From assembly GCA_022577435.1 (NCBI GenBank), contig JAKOON010000104.1, positions 448,498 to 512,497 of the forward strand: 64,000 bases of DNA, in the 5' to 3' direction. The position numbers and the translations under genes were made by a program. The notes under the pieces are model-generated. The model had not been told where the DNA came from. It was given only the letters and a program-made list of their open reading frames with translations, and did no database searches. Each line of letters opens with the position of its first letter. Position 1 is the first letter of the stretch. This document shows, in pieces, positions 24,897 to 35,000 of the stretch. The stretch comes from Embiotoca jacksoni. Lineage: Eukaryota > Chordata > Actinopteri > Embiotocidae.

Positions 24897-27548
24897 AGGC
24901 TGTTTCTATTTCTGGGTGTTACTGTGTTTCAGGATGTTTCTCCTTGTCAGGATTTTTCTCTGCTTCAGGATGTTTCTCTGTTTCAGGATGTTTGTCTGTT
25001 TCAGGATGTTTATCCTTTTCAGGATGTTTCTCTGTATCAGAAAGTGTTTCTGTTTCAGGATGTATCTTTGTTTTAGGATTTTTCTATGTTTAAGAATGTT
25101 TCGTAGTTTCAGGACGTTTCTCCTTGTCAGGACTTTTCTGTGTTTCAGGATGTTTCTCTGTTTCAGGATGTTTCTTTTTCCAGGATGTTTGTTTCAGGAT
25201 GTTTCTCCTTTTCAGGATGTTTCTCTGTATCAGAAGTGTCTCTGTTTCAGGATATATCTTTGTTTTAAGATTTTTCCATGTTTAAGAATGTTTCTACGTT
25301 TCAGGACGTTTCTCTGTTTCAGGATGTTTCAATGTTTCAGGATGTTTCTCTGTTTCAGTATGTTTGTCTGTTTCAAGATGTATCTCTGTTTTAGTATGTT
25401 TCTATGTTTCAGATGTTTCTGTTTCCAGGATGTTTGTCTGTTTCAGGGTGTTTCTCTCTGTCAGGATTTTTCTATGTTTCACGATGTTTCTCCTTTTCAG
25501 GATGTTTCCAGGTTTTAGGATGTTTCTCTGTTTCAGGATGTTTGTCTGTTTCAGGATATTTCTCTATTTCAGGATGGTTGACTGTTTTGGGATGTTTTCT
25601 CTTTTTCAGGATGTTTCTCTGTTTCAGGATATTTCCCTGTTTCAGGATGTGTTTCTGTTTTAGGATGTTTTCTCTATTTCAGGATGTTTCTAGGTTTTAG
25701 GACGTTTGTCTGTTTCAGGATGTTTGTCGTTGTCAGGATGTTTCTCTGCTTCAGGATGTTTCTCTGTTTCAGGATCTATCTCTGTTTTCAGATGTTTCTA
25801 TGTTTCAGGATGTATCTCTGTTTCAGGATGTGTTTCTGTTTTAGGATGTTTTCTCTGTTTCAGGATATTACTAGGTTTTAGGACGTTTGTCTGTTTCAGG
25901 ATGTTTCTACTTGTCAGGATATTTCTCTGCTTCAAAATGTTTCTATGTTTTAGGATGTTTCTGTTTCAGGATGTTTGTCTGTTTCAGGACGTTTCTCCTT
26001 TTCAGGATGTTTCTATGTTTCTGGGTGTTACTCTGTTTCAGGATGTTTCTCCGTTTCAGGATGTTCCTCGGTTTTAGGATGTTTCACTGTTTCAGATTGT
26101 TTCTCCTTTTCAGGATGTTTCTCTGTTTCAGCATGTTTCTCTGTTTCAGGATGTTTCTGTTTCCAGGATGTTTGTCTGTTTCAGGACGTTTCTCCTTTTC
26201 AGGATGTTTCTATGTTTTAGGATGTTTCTTCTTTTCAGGATGTTTCTCTGTTTCAGGATGTTTCTCCGTTTCAGGATGTTCCTCGGTTTTAGGATGTTTC
26301 ACTGTTTCAGATTGTTTCTCCTTTTCAGGATGTTTCTCTGTTTCAGCATGTTTCTCTGTTTCAGGATGTTTCTGTTTCCAGGATGTTTGTCTGTTTCAGG
26401 GTGTTTCTCTCTGTCAGGATGTTTCTCTGTTTCAGGGTGTTTCTCTGTTTTAGGATGTTTCTCTGTTTCACGATGTTTCTCTGTTTCAGGATGTATCTCT
26501 GTTTCAGGATGTATCTCTGTTTCAGGATGTTTCAACGTTTCAGGATGTTTCTATGTTTCAGTATGTTTGTCTGTTTCAAGATGTATCTCTGTTTTAGTAT
26601 GTTTCTATGTTTCAGATGTTTCTCTTCATGATGTTTTTTCCTTTTCTGGATTATTTTTTTTCAGGCTGTTTCTGTTTCTGGGTGTTACTATGTTTCAGGA
26701 TGTTTCTCCTTGTCAGGACGTTTCTCTGTTTCAGGATGTTTCTCTGTTTCAGGATGTTTCTCTGATTCAGGATGTTTCTAGGTTTTAGGATGTTTTTCTG
26801 TTTCAGGCTGTTTTGTCTGTTTCAGGATGTTTCTCCTTTTCAGGATGTTTCTCTTTATCAGAAAGTGTCTCTGTTTCAGGATGTATCTTTTTTTTTTTAG
26901 GATTTTTCTATGTTTAAGAATGTTTCTACGTTTCTGGACATTTCTCTGCTTCAGGATGTTTGTCTGTTTCAGGGTGTTTCTCTGATTCAGGATGTTTCAA
27001 TGTTTCAGGATGTTTCTAGGTTTTAGGTTGTTTTTCTGTGTTTCAGGATGTTTCTCCTTTTCAGGATGTTTCACTGTATCAGAAAGTGTTTCTGTTTCAG
27101 GATGTATCTTTGTTGTAGGATTTTTCTATGTTTAAGAATGTTTCTACGTTTCAGGACGATTCTCCTTGTCAGGATTTTTCTCTGCTTCAGGACGTTTCTC
27201 TGTTTCAGGATGGTTCTCTGATTCAGGATGCTTCTCCTTTTCAGGATGTTTCTCTTTATCAGAAAGTGTCTCTGTTTCAGGATGTATCTTTTTTTTTTAA
27301 AGATTTTTCTATGTTTAAGAATGTTTCTACGTTTCAGGACATTTCTCTGTTTCAGGATGTTTGTCTGTTTCAGCATTTTTCTCCTTTTCAGGATGTTTCT
27401 CTGTTTCAAGATGTATCTCTGTTTTAGGATGTTTCTATGTTTCAGATGTTTCTCTTTTTCACAATGTTTTTCCTTTTCTGGATGTTTGTCTGTTTTAGGA
27501 TACTTCTCTCAGTTTCAGGATGCTTTCCCTGTTTCCTGTTTAAACTTG

Positions 27549-27846
27549 TTTCGTATTTTAACCCTGACGTGTTCCATGTTTTAACCCTGATGCGTTCCGT
27601 AATTTAACACTGACGTGTTCCGTATTTTAACCATAAACGTGTTCCATGTTTTAACCCTGATGTGTCCTTTATTATTACCTTGTAGTGTTCCCTGTTTCAG
27701 CCCTGACGTGTTCTGTCTTTCAAACTTGACATATATCATGTTTTAACCGTGATGTGTTCTTTATTTTAACCCTGACATGTTCCTAGTTTTAACCCTGATG
27801 TATTACGTATTTTAACCTTGACTTGTTCTGTCTTTCAAACCTGACA
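27549..27846 (+). repeat. 23-bp tandem array, left part
   Basis: Diverged units built around TTTTAACCCTGA followed by TGTGTTCCGT, period about 23 bp. The array continues at 29900 beyond the Tc1 element, so the two parts were one array before insertion. A minority variant ends in CTTTCAAACCTGACATATA. Confidence 0.93.
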
Positions 27847-27848
27847 TA

Positions 27849-28055
27849 CAGTGGGTACGGAAAGTATTCAGACCCCTTTACATTTTTCACTCTTTGTTTC
27901 ATTGCAGCCATTTGCTAAAATCAAAAAAGTTCATTTTATTTCTCATTAATGTACACTCAGCACCCCATCTTGACAGAAAAAAACAGAAATGTAGAAATTT
28001 GTGCAAATTTATTAAAAAAGAAAAACTGAAATATCACATGGTCATAAGTATTCAG
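27849..28055 (+). repeat. Tc1 left terminal repeat, outer copy
   Basis: Carries the true transposon end (CAGTGGG) and stops abruptly inside the inner AAGTATTCAG motif, where it runs into the AT-rich microsatellite. Confidence 0.9.
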
Positions 28056-28060
28056 TGACG

Positions 28061-28212
28061 TATATATATATATACATATACATATATACATATGTATATA
28101 TATGTATATATATATACACACACACACATGTATATATATATATACACATATATACATATATATATATACACATACATATACAGACATACATACATATATA
28201 TACATACATATA

Positions 28213-28248
<36 letters not shown>

Positions 28249-28264
28249 CACATACATACATACA
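28061..28264 (+). repeat. AT/CATA microsatellite inside the Tc1 left end
   Basis: Alternating TATA and CATA/CACA tracts about 200 bp long. It separates two copies of the same terminal repeat and encodes nothing; short open frames here are artefacts of the tetranucleotide pattern. Confidence 0.93.
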
Positions 28265-28269
28265 TGCAT

Positions 28270-28475
28270 GTACGGAAAGTATTCAGACCCCTTTACATTT
28301 TTCACTCTTTGTTTCATTGCAGCCATTTGCTAAAATCAAAAAAGTTCATTTTATTTCTCATTAATGTACACTCAGCACCCCATCTTGACAGAAAAAAACA
28401 GAAATGTAGAAATTTGTGCAAATTTATTAAAAAAGAAAAACTGAACTATCACATGGTCATAAGTATTCAGACCCT
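28270..28475 (+). repeat. Tc1 left terminal repeat, inner duplicate
   Basis: Starts at GTACGGAAAGTATTCAG, lacking the outermost CAGTGGG, and continues into the transposase 3' flank. By eye it differs from the outer copy by one base (GAACTATC against GAAATATC), whereas the right terminal repeat differs at several sites, so the left duplication is younger than the element ends' divergence. Confidence 0.9.
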
Positions 28476-28479
28476 TTGC

Positions 28480-29520
28480 TCAGTATTGAGTAGAAGCACC
28501 CTTTTGAGCTCGTACAGCCATGAGTCTTCTTGGGAATGATGCAACAAGCTTTTCACACCTGGATTTGGGGATCCTCTGCCATTCTTCCTTGCAGATCCTC
28601 TCCAGTTCCGTCAGGTTGGATGGTGAACGTTGGTGGACAGCCATTTTCAGGTCTCTCCAGAGATGCTCAATTGGGTTTAGGTCAGGGCTCTGGCTGGGCC
28701 AGTCAAGAATGGTCACAGAGTTGTTCCGAAGCCACTCCTTTGTTATTTTAGCTGTGTGCTTAGGGTCATTGTCTTGTTGGAAGGTGAACCTTCGGCCCAG
28801 TCTGAGGTCCAGAGCACTCTGGAAGAGGTTTTCTTCCAGGATATCTCTGTACTTGGCCGCATTCATCTTTCCTTCAATTGCAACCAGTCGTCCTGTCCCT
28901 GCAGCTGAAAAACACCCCCATAGCATGATGCTGCCACCACCATGTTTCACTGTTGGGATTGTATTGGGCAGGTGATGAGCAGTGCCTGGTTTTCTCCACA
29001 CATACCGCTTACAATTAACGCCAAATAGTTCAATATTGGTCTCATCAGACCAGAGAATCTTATTTCTCATAGTCTGGGAGTCCTTCATGTGTTTTTTGTC
29101 AAACTCTATGCGGGCTTTCATATGTCTTGCACTGAGGAGAGGCTTCCGTCGGGCCACTCTGCCATAAAGCCCCGACTGGTGGAGGGCTGCAGTGATAGTT
29201 GACTTTGTGGAACTTTCTCCCATCTCCCTACTGCATCTCTGGAGCTCAGCCACAGTGATCTTTGGGTTCTTCTTTACCTCTCTCACCAAGGCTCTTCTCC
29301 CACGATTGCTCAGTTTGGCTGGACGGCCAGGTCTAGGAAGAGTTCTGGTCGTCCCAAACTTCTTCCATTTAAGGATTATGGAGGCCACTGTGCTCTTAGG
29401 AACCTTGAGTGCTGCAGAAATTATTTTGTAACCTTGGCCAGATCTGTGCCTTGCCACAATTCTGTCTCTGAGCTCCTTGGACAGTTCCTTCGACCTCATG
29501 ATTCTCATTTGCTCTGACAT
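28480..29520 (-). CDS. Tc1 family transposase, 346 aa
   Basis: Cut-and-paste DNA transposase of the IS630/Tc1/mariner superfamily. The N-terminus (residues about 8-60) has the paired-like helix-turn-helix that binds terminal repeats, then a GRPAKLS stretch near 65-71 resembling the GRPR hook and a second helix-turn-helix to about 125. The catalytic triad reads D159 (ILWSDETNIELFG), D250 (FQQDNDPKHTAK) and E285 (SPDLNPIEHLWRDL), spacing DD34E as expected for Tc1, and the glycine box KHGGGSIMLWGCFS lies at about 192-205. No stop or frameshift interrupts it, and length matches full-length family members (about 340). Met1 is the longest start; Met5 or Met8 would fit the family N-terminus equally well. 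It belongs only to the element, not to the host genes. Confidence 0.95.
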   Translation of the reverse strand: MSEQMRIMRSKELSKELRDRIVARHRSGQGYKIISAALKVPKSTVASIILKWKKFGTTRTLPRPGRPAKLSNRGRRALVREVKKNPKITVAELQRCSREMGESSTKSTITAALHQSGLYGRVARRKPLLSARHMKARIEFDKKHMKDSQTMRNKILWSDETNIELFGVNCKRYVWRKPGTAHHLPNTIPTVKHGGGSIMLWGCFSAAGTGRLVAIEGKMNAAKYRDILEENLFQSALDLRLGRRFTFQQDNDPKHTAKITKEWLRNNSVTILDWPSQSPDLNPIEHLWRDLKMAVHQRSPSNLTELERICKEEWQRIPKSRCEKLVASFPRRLMAVRAQKGASTQY

Positions 29521-29680
29521 GCACTGTGAGCTGTAAGGTCTTATGTAGACAGGTGTGTGCCTTTCCTAATCAAGTCCAATCAGTTTAATTAAACACAGCT
29601 GGACTCCAATGAAGGAGTAGAACCATCTCAAGGAGGATCAGAAGAAATGGACAGCATGTGAGTTAAATATGAGTGTCACA

Positions 29681-29897
29681 GCAAAGGGTCTGAATACTTA
29701 TGACCATGTGATATTTCAGTTTTTCTTTTTTAATAAATTTGCACAAATTTCTACATTTCTGTTTTTTTTCGGTCAAGATGGGGTGCTGAGTGTACATTAA
29801 TGAGAAATAAAATGAACTTTTTTGATTTTAGCAAATGGCTGCAATGAAAAAAAGAGTGAAAAATTTAAAGGGGTCTGAATACTTCCCGTACCCACTG
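29681..29897 (-). repeat. Tc1 right terminal inverted repeat
   Basis: Inverted counterpart of 27849-28055, from GGTCTGAATACTTATGACC to the CCCACTG end followed by TA. It differs from the left repeats at scattered positions (for example TTTTTTTTCGGTCAAGATGG and a shifted A run). Confidence 0.92.
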
Positions 29898-29899
29898 TA

Positions 29900-31655
29900 T
29901 ATCATGTTTTAACCCCGATGTGTTCTTTATTTTAACCCTGATGTGTTCCGTGTTTTAACTCTGATGTGTTCCGTATTTTAACCCTGATGCGTTCCATGTT
30001 TTAACCCTGATGTGTTCTGTATTTTAACCTTGACGTGTTCCGTATTTTAACCCTGACATGTTCCATGTTTTAACCCTGATGCGTTCCGTGTTTCTACCCT
30101 GATGTGTTCCATTATTTAACCCTGATGTGTTCTGTCTTTCAAACCTGACATATACCATGTTTTAACCCTGATGTGTTCCTTATTTTAAACCTGATGTGTC
30201 CTTTATATATTGCCTTGTAGTGTTACCTGTTTCAACCCTGACATATATCATGTTTCAACCCTGACGTGTTCCATGTTTTAACCCTGACTTGTTCTGTGTT
30301 TTAACCCTGACGTGTTCCGTATTTTAACTCTGATGTGTCCTTTATTATTACCTTGAGGTGTTCTGTATTTTAACGTTCACGTGTTCCGTGTTTCAACCCT
30401 GATATTTTCCATGTTTTAACCCAGATGTGTTGTCTTTAAACCTGACATATGCCATGTTTTAACCCTGATGTATTCCTTATTATAACCCAGACTAGTTCAG
30501 TGTTTCAACCCTGACGTGTTCTGTGTTTCAACCCTGACGTGTTCTGTCTTTCAAACCTGACATATACCATGTTTTAACCCTGACGTGTTCTGTGTTTTAA
30601 TCTTGATGTGTTCTGTATTATAACCATAACGTGTTCCATGTTTTAACCCTGATGCGTTCCGTGTTTCTACCCTGACATGTTCCGTTATTTAACCCTGACG
30701 TGTTCTGTCTTTTAAACCTGACATATACCGTGTTTCAACCCTGACGTGTTCTGTGTTTCAACCCTGACGTGTTCTGTCTTTCAAACCTGACATATACCAT
30801 GTTTTAACCCTGATGTTTTCTTTATTTTAACCCTGATGTGTTCTGTATTATAACCATAACGTGTTCCGTGTTTTAACCCTGATGCGTTCCGTGTTTCTGC
30901 CCTGACGTGTTCCGTTATTTAACCCTGACGTGTTCTGTCTTTCAAACCTGACATATACCGTGTTTCAAACCTGATGTGTTCCGTATTTTAACCTTGACTT
31001 GTTCCATCTTTTAATCCTTACGGGTTCCGTGTTTCAACCCTGACGTGTTCCGTGCTTTAACCCTGATGTGTCCTTTATTATTACCTTGTCGTGTTCCCTG
31101 TTTCAACCCTGACATGTTCTGTCTTTCAAACCTGACATATATCATGTTTTAACCCTGATGTGTTCCATGTTTCAACCCTGACGTGTTCCGTATTGTAATG
31201 CTCACGTGTTCCATGTTTCAACCCTGTAGTGTTCTGTCTTTCAAACCTGAGGTGTACTGTGTTTTAACCCTGATGTTTTCTTTATTTTAACCCTAATGTG
31301 TTTCATGTTTCAACCCTGACGTGTTCCGTATTTTAAACCTCATGCGTTTCATGTTTTAACCCTGACGTGTTCCGTGTTTCAACCCTGATGTGTTCTTTGT
31401 TATAACCCTGACATTTTCCGTGTTCTGGAATTTGACTCTGACGTGTTCCATGTTTCAACCCTGATGTGTTCTTAATATAAACCTGACTTGTTCCGTTTTC
31501 CATATTCAAACTCTTCAGTATCCGTATTTTAACCCTAACGTGTAACGTGTTTTAATCTTAACGTGTTCCGTGTTTTAACCATGACGTGTTCCAACCCTGA
31601 CGTTTTCCATGTTCCAACCCTGATGTGTTCCGTGTTTCAACCCTGACATGTTCTG
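29900..31655 (+). repeat. 23-bp tandem array, right part
   Basis: About 75 diverged units with core TTTTAACCCTGA and TGTGTTCC, interspersed with the CTTTCAAACCTGACATATA variant. It runs to within about 320 bp of the amhr2 start codon. I see no gene inside it. Confidence 0.93.
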
Positions 31656-31972
31656 GACTTTGCAGGGCGCCAACACCATGTTTTAGTCACTACATTTGTT
31701 GCACTGTGAAACCGGTCGTCCTGGTTTCAGTGAAGCTGTGACTCGTTTATTTTTAGATGAACACCTCTGGTGATGAAGAGGATGATGAAGAGAATGATGA
31801 AGAGGGTGATGAAGAGGATGATGAAGGCACTCTGGGAGGCAGAATCATGTCCAACATGTCCCAGTGTGGGAGTGCAGGAACATGTGGGAAACTCCTGTCA
31901 CATTCCAGGACTGATAAATCTTCCTGCTCCTCCTCCTTCTCCTGTTCCTCCTCCTCCTCGGTCTCAGACACC
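31656..31972 (+). promoter_or_regulatory. amhr2 5' flank and probable 5' UTR
   Basis: Unique sequence between the 23-bp array and the start codon. It contains a purine-rich GATGAAGAG run at 31770-31825 and a pyrimidine-rich CTCCTCCT run at 31925-31962. An ATG at 31757 is in frame with the amhr2 start and open all the way; TTTATTTTTAG just before it looks like a splice acceptor, so an upstream untranslated exon is possible. I see no clear TATA box. Confidence 0.45.
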
Positions 31973-32006
31973 ATGATGCTGCCGTGGCAGCTGCTCCTGG
32001 CTGTGG
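31973..32006 (+). CDS. amhr2: amhr2 exon 1: signal peptide
   Basis: Two adjacent Met codons (31973, 31976) then LPWQLLLAVG, a hydrophobic secretion signal, and a donor GTGAGT in phase 1. Start chosen because it puts the signal peptide at the N-terminus; the in-frame ATG at 31757 would bury it behind 72 acidic and Ser-rich residues. Confidence 0.8.
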
Positions 32007-35000
32007 GTGAGTGTCCTGAAATGAGCTGTGTGTTTCTGCTAAATCGTTCTCTTCTGATTTAAAGTTTCTCTGCTGATTTAAAGCTTCAGTCGAAGTTGGT
32101 TGTTGTGAGACTGTCGGTCCGAACCAACAGAGCAGATCTACGATGGAAATGTTCTCAGATCTGAATCGTCTTTTCTCCTCAGTTTCAGCTGAGAGTCCTT
32201 CACCAGGGAGTGAAGCAGTGATCCATTAGTTTGTGACTCCATCAGAACGGCTGCAAACAGGAGATATGCTGTGAAAAATGTAAATAAAAACAATCTGATG
32301 ATTTATAATTCACGTAAACTCATTCAATTCAAATTAATTCAAAGACAAAATATGAAATGTAGAAACTGAGAAATATTATTTATGAAAAATATCTGCTCAT
32401 TTTGAATTTGATGGCAGCAACACGTCTCTAAAAGTTGTGACAGGATCAACAAAAGACTGGAAAAGTTGTGTAAAGATAAATTAAAAAAACACCTGATGGA
32501 ACATCTGTAACTAATCAGGCTACCATGGCAACAGATCAGTAACATGATTGGGTATAAAAGATGATTTCAGAGAGACAGAGTCTCAGCAGTGAAGATGGGG
32601 AGAGGTTCACCACTCTGAAAGACTGTGTTGGAAAATAGTTCAACAATCTAAGAATAATGTTCCTCAACGTAAAACTACAAAGAATTAGTGGATTTCATCG
32701 TCTACGGTTCATAATATCATTAAAAGATTCAGAGAATCTGGAGAAATCTCTGAACACAAGGGACAAGGCTGGAAACCAATATTGGATGGTGGTGATCTTC
32801 GGGCCCTCAGGCAGCACTGCATTAAAAACACACTATTCTGGAGTGGAAATCACTGCATGGGCTCAGGAACACTTGTGAAAACCATCGTCTGTGAACACAG
32901 TTCATCATTGTGTCCACAAATGATGTTAAAACTCTCCAAAGAAGAAACCAGATAGAAACATGATCCAGAAACACCGCCGCCTTCTCTGGACCGAGATCAT
33001 TGAAGATGGACTGAGGTGAAGTGGACAACTGTCCTGAGGTCTGATGGATCACAATCTGAGATTCTGTTTGGAAATCATGGACGCTGCATCCTCCAGGTTA
33101 AAGAGGAGAGGGACCATCCAGCTTGTTATCAGCTCAGTTCTAAAGCCAGCATCTGTGATGGTACAGGGATGCATTAGTGCACATGGCATGGGTAGCTTGA
33201 ACATCTGGAAGGAAGCATTAATGCTGAATGATATATTCAGGTTTTGGAGCAACATATGCTGCCATCCAGACAACGTCTCTTTCAGGGAAGGTCTTGTTTA
33301 TTTCAGCAGAACAACGTCCAACCACATTCTGCACGTATTCCAACAGCATGGTTCTCTAGTAGAAGAGTCCGCTGATAAACTGGCCTCCTGCAGTCCAGAC
33401 CTGTCAATCATTGGAAACATCTGGAGCATCAGGACATGAACAATACAACAAAGGAGACCCTGAACTGTTGAGCAGCTGAAATCCTCTGTCAGGAAAAAAT
33501 GGGACCACATTTCACTTTCAAAACTCCAGAAACTGGTCTCCTCAGTTCCTAAACATTTCCAGAGTGTTGTTAAAAGAAGAGTTGATGCAGCTCAGTGGTG
33601 AACATGATCCTGGAACAACTTTATAGAGACGTGCTGCTGACATCAGATTCACAATGAGAAGATATTTTTAATGAAACAATAACATTTCTCAGTTTCAACA
33701 TTTGATACGTTGTCTTTGGTTTATTTTCTATTAAATATAAGTTTATGTGATTTATAAACCATCCCATTCTGTATTTATTTACATTTTTCACAGCGTCTCC
33801 ACTGTTTCAGAAACAGAGTTGTAATATTTATGAAGAAGTTTGTCTTCAGGTTCAGCATGTGGTCCTCTGCTCCTCCAGGATGGATGTGCGTCAGCAGCCA
33901 GCGCATGTTGCCGAGGAGACGCTGTGTTTTCCGCGTCACGAGGCCACGGAGCATCCAGCACTACGGCGCTGCTGGCAGTGTGAGCGGCTCGGTGCAGGTC
34001 TGTGAGCGGACCCGCTGCTGCGTGGGCTACTTCCACATCAACAACAGCCAGCCGGAGGTGGATGTTCTCGGTAAGAGCCTGCGGTATCTGTGGACTGGAC
34101 CGGACCGCCTGCTGGACCGACGTTAAAGCTCATATATATGTACGTGGGTTCTGTTCGAGTTCTGACAGGTTCTGTTCCTGCTTCTGTTGCAGCTTGTGAC
34201 GTGGTGGAAAAGTTCTGCCCAGATTCGACCTGCCGGGCTCAAACACGCTCCGACATCCTGAAGTGTGTCTGTAACACAGACCTGTGCAACAGCGACATCA
34301 CCTGGAGACCGGAGCCCGAACAAGCCCCGCCCACCAGCCCTTCTCCTGCAGGTGAGGAGGACTGAAGGATTGATGAGATAAACATAATCAACACGTGTAA
34401 ATGAAGACGCGCATGTTATTCATCATGTTCTTTCAGATGGAAACATGCAGACGGCTGCTCTTCTGGTCGGGATGCTGCTCATCGGGCTCTTCATCGTCCT
34501 CTTCATCGTCCTCGCTGTCAGACGGAGGAACTGCTCCCAACAGAAGAGTGAGATCTTCATTGCATCTGATTGATCTCTGGATTGTATTGAGTCTGTGCTG
34601 CAGCCTCAAGTGACCTTCAGGTGACCTTTGGGTGATTCTCAGGTGACCTGTAGGTGACCTCCGGGTGACCCCTACATGACCTATGGGCGGCCCCAGGTGA
34701 CTTTTGTGTGACCCTCAGGTGACCTCCGGGTGACTCTTTGCTTTGTGTTTCAGAGGAGCGTCCAGCGTCCTCCTGTGAGGGTGACAGCGCCCCCCCACCG
34801 TGCTCATGCCTCACCACCGTCACCTGTGATGCTGACATCACTGGCGTGGAGCTGCAGCAGGTGACCTCACCTGTCCGACGGTTTAAACCTCAGAGTGTCT
34901 CGTGTGTGACCTGGTTGTGTTTATGTGTCACAGATTGTGGGCCGAGGTCATTTTGGGACGGTTTTCCGGGGGCGGTTGCGTGGATGTGTGGTGGCGGTGA

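Larger units (their letters stand above)
1..27535 (+). repeat. 18-bp satellite megaarray (about 1500 units)
   Basis: The segment is built from the unit GTTTCAGGATGTTTCTCT and close variants (CTCT/CTAT/CTCC/GTCT endings, TTTTAGGA for TTTCAGGA, GGACG for GGATG). Because 18 is a multiple of three and the unit has no stop, all three plus frames stay open for hundreds of codons, giving monotonous peptides such as CFRMFL, VSGCFS and FQDVSL. I reject these as genes: no codon bias, no start context, and repeated peptides in all frames at once. The plus strand is rich in T and G and poor in A and C. It starts before the window and decays at 27480-27535. Two sub-families alternate: A without, and B with, a T-run motif (CTTTTCTGGA followed by 7-25 T). 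Confidence 0.97.
27849..29897 (-). mobile_element. Tc1 transposon, full length, with intact-looking transposase
   Basis: A 2049-bp element bounded by CAGTGGGTACGG at the left and its inverted form at the right, with TA on each side (27847-27848 and 29898-29899), the target duplication of Tc1/mariner elements. Terminal inverted repeats are about 200 bp and carry AAGTATTCAGAC at outer and inner ends, the inverted-repeat/direct-repeat layout known from fish Tc1 elements. Removing the element and one TA restores a unit of the flanking 23-bp array (CCTGACATATATCATG, also seen at 31135). The left end is abnormal: its repeat is duplicated around a microsatellite. Sequence integrity suggests a fairly recent insertion; activity is not shown. 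Confidence 0.96.

Noticed and set aside
1..27535. CRISPR array or phage-type repeat system
   Set aside because: Units are directly contiguous with no unique spacers, and the setting is a vertebrate genome.
61..27584. Dozens of long open reading frames giving CFRMFL, VSGCFS and FQDVSL repeats
   Set aside because: They follow from an 18-bp unit without stops, occur in all three frames at once, and have no non-repetitive domain.
28052..28364. Tyr/Ile/His-rich open frames on both strands
   Set aside because: Products of the TATA/CATA microsatellite inside the Tc1 left end.
28520..29431. Plus-strand open frames across the Tc1 element
   Set aside because: Antisense shadows of the transposase gene.
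33044..33439. 131-residue plus-strand frame in amhr2 intron 1
   Set aside because: Recognisable as part of a decayed Tc1/mariner transposase lying between inverted ends; not a host gene.
33780..33878. Earlier acceptor for amhr2 exon 2 at about 33793
   Set aside because: It belongs to the transposon end, and its frame reaches a stop after the ectodomain region; the acceptor at 33878 keeps the CVF frame.
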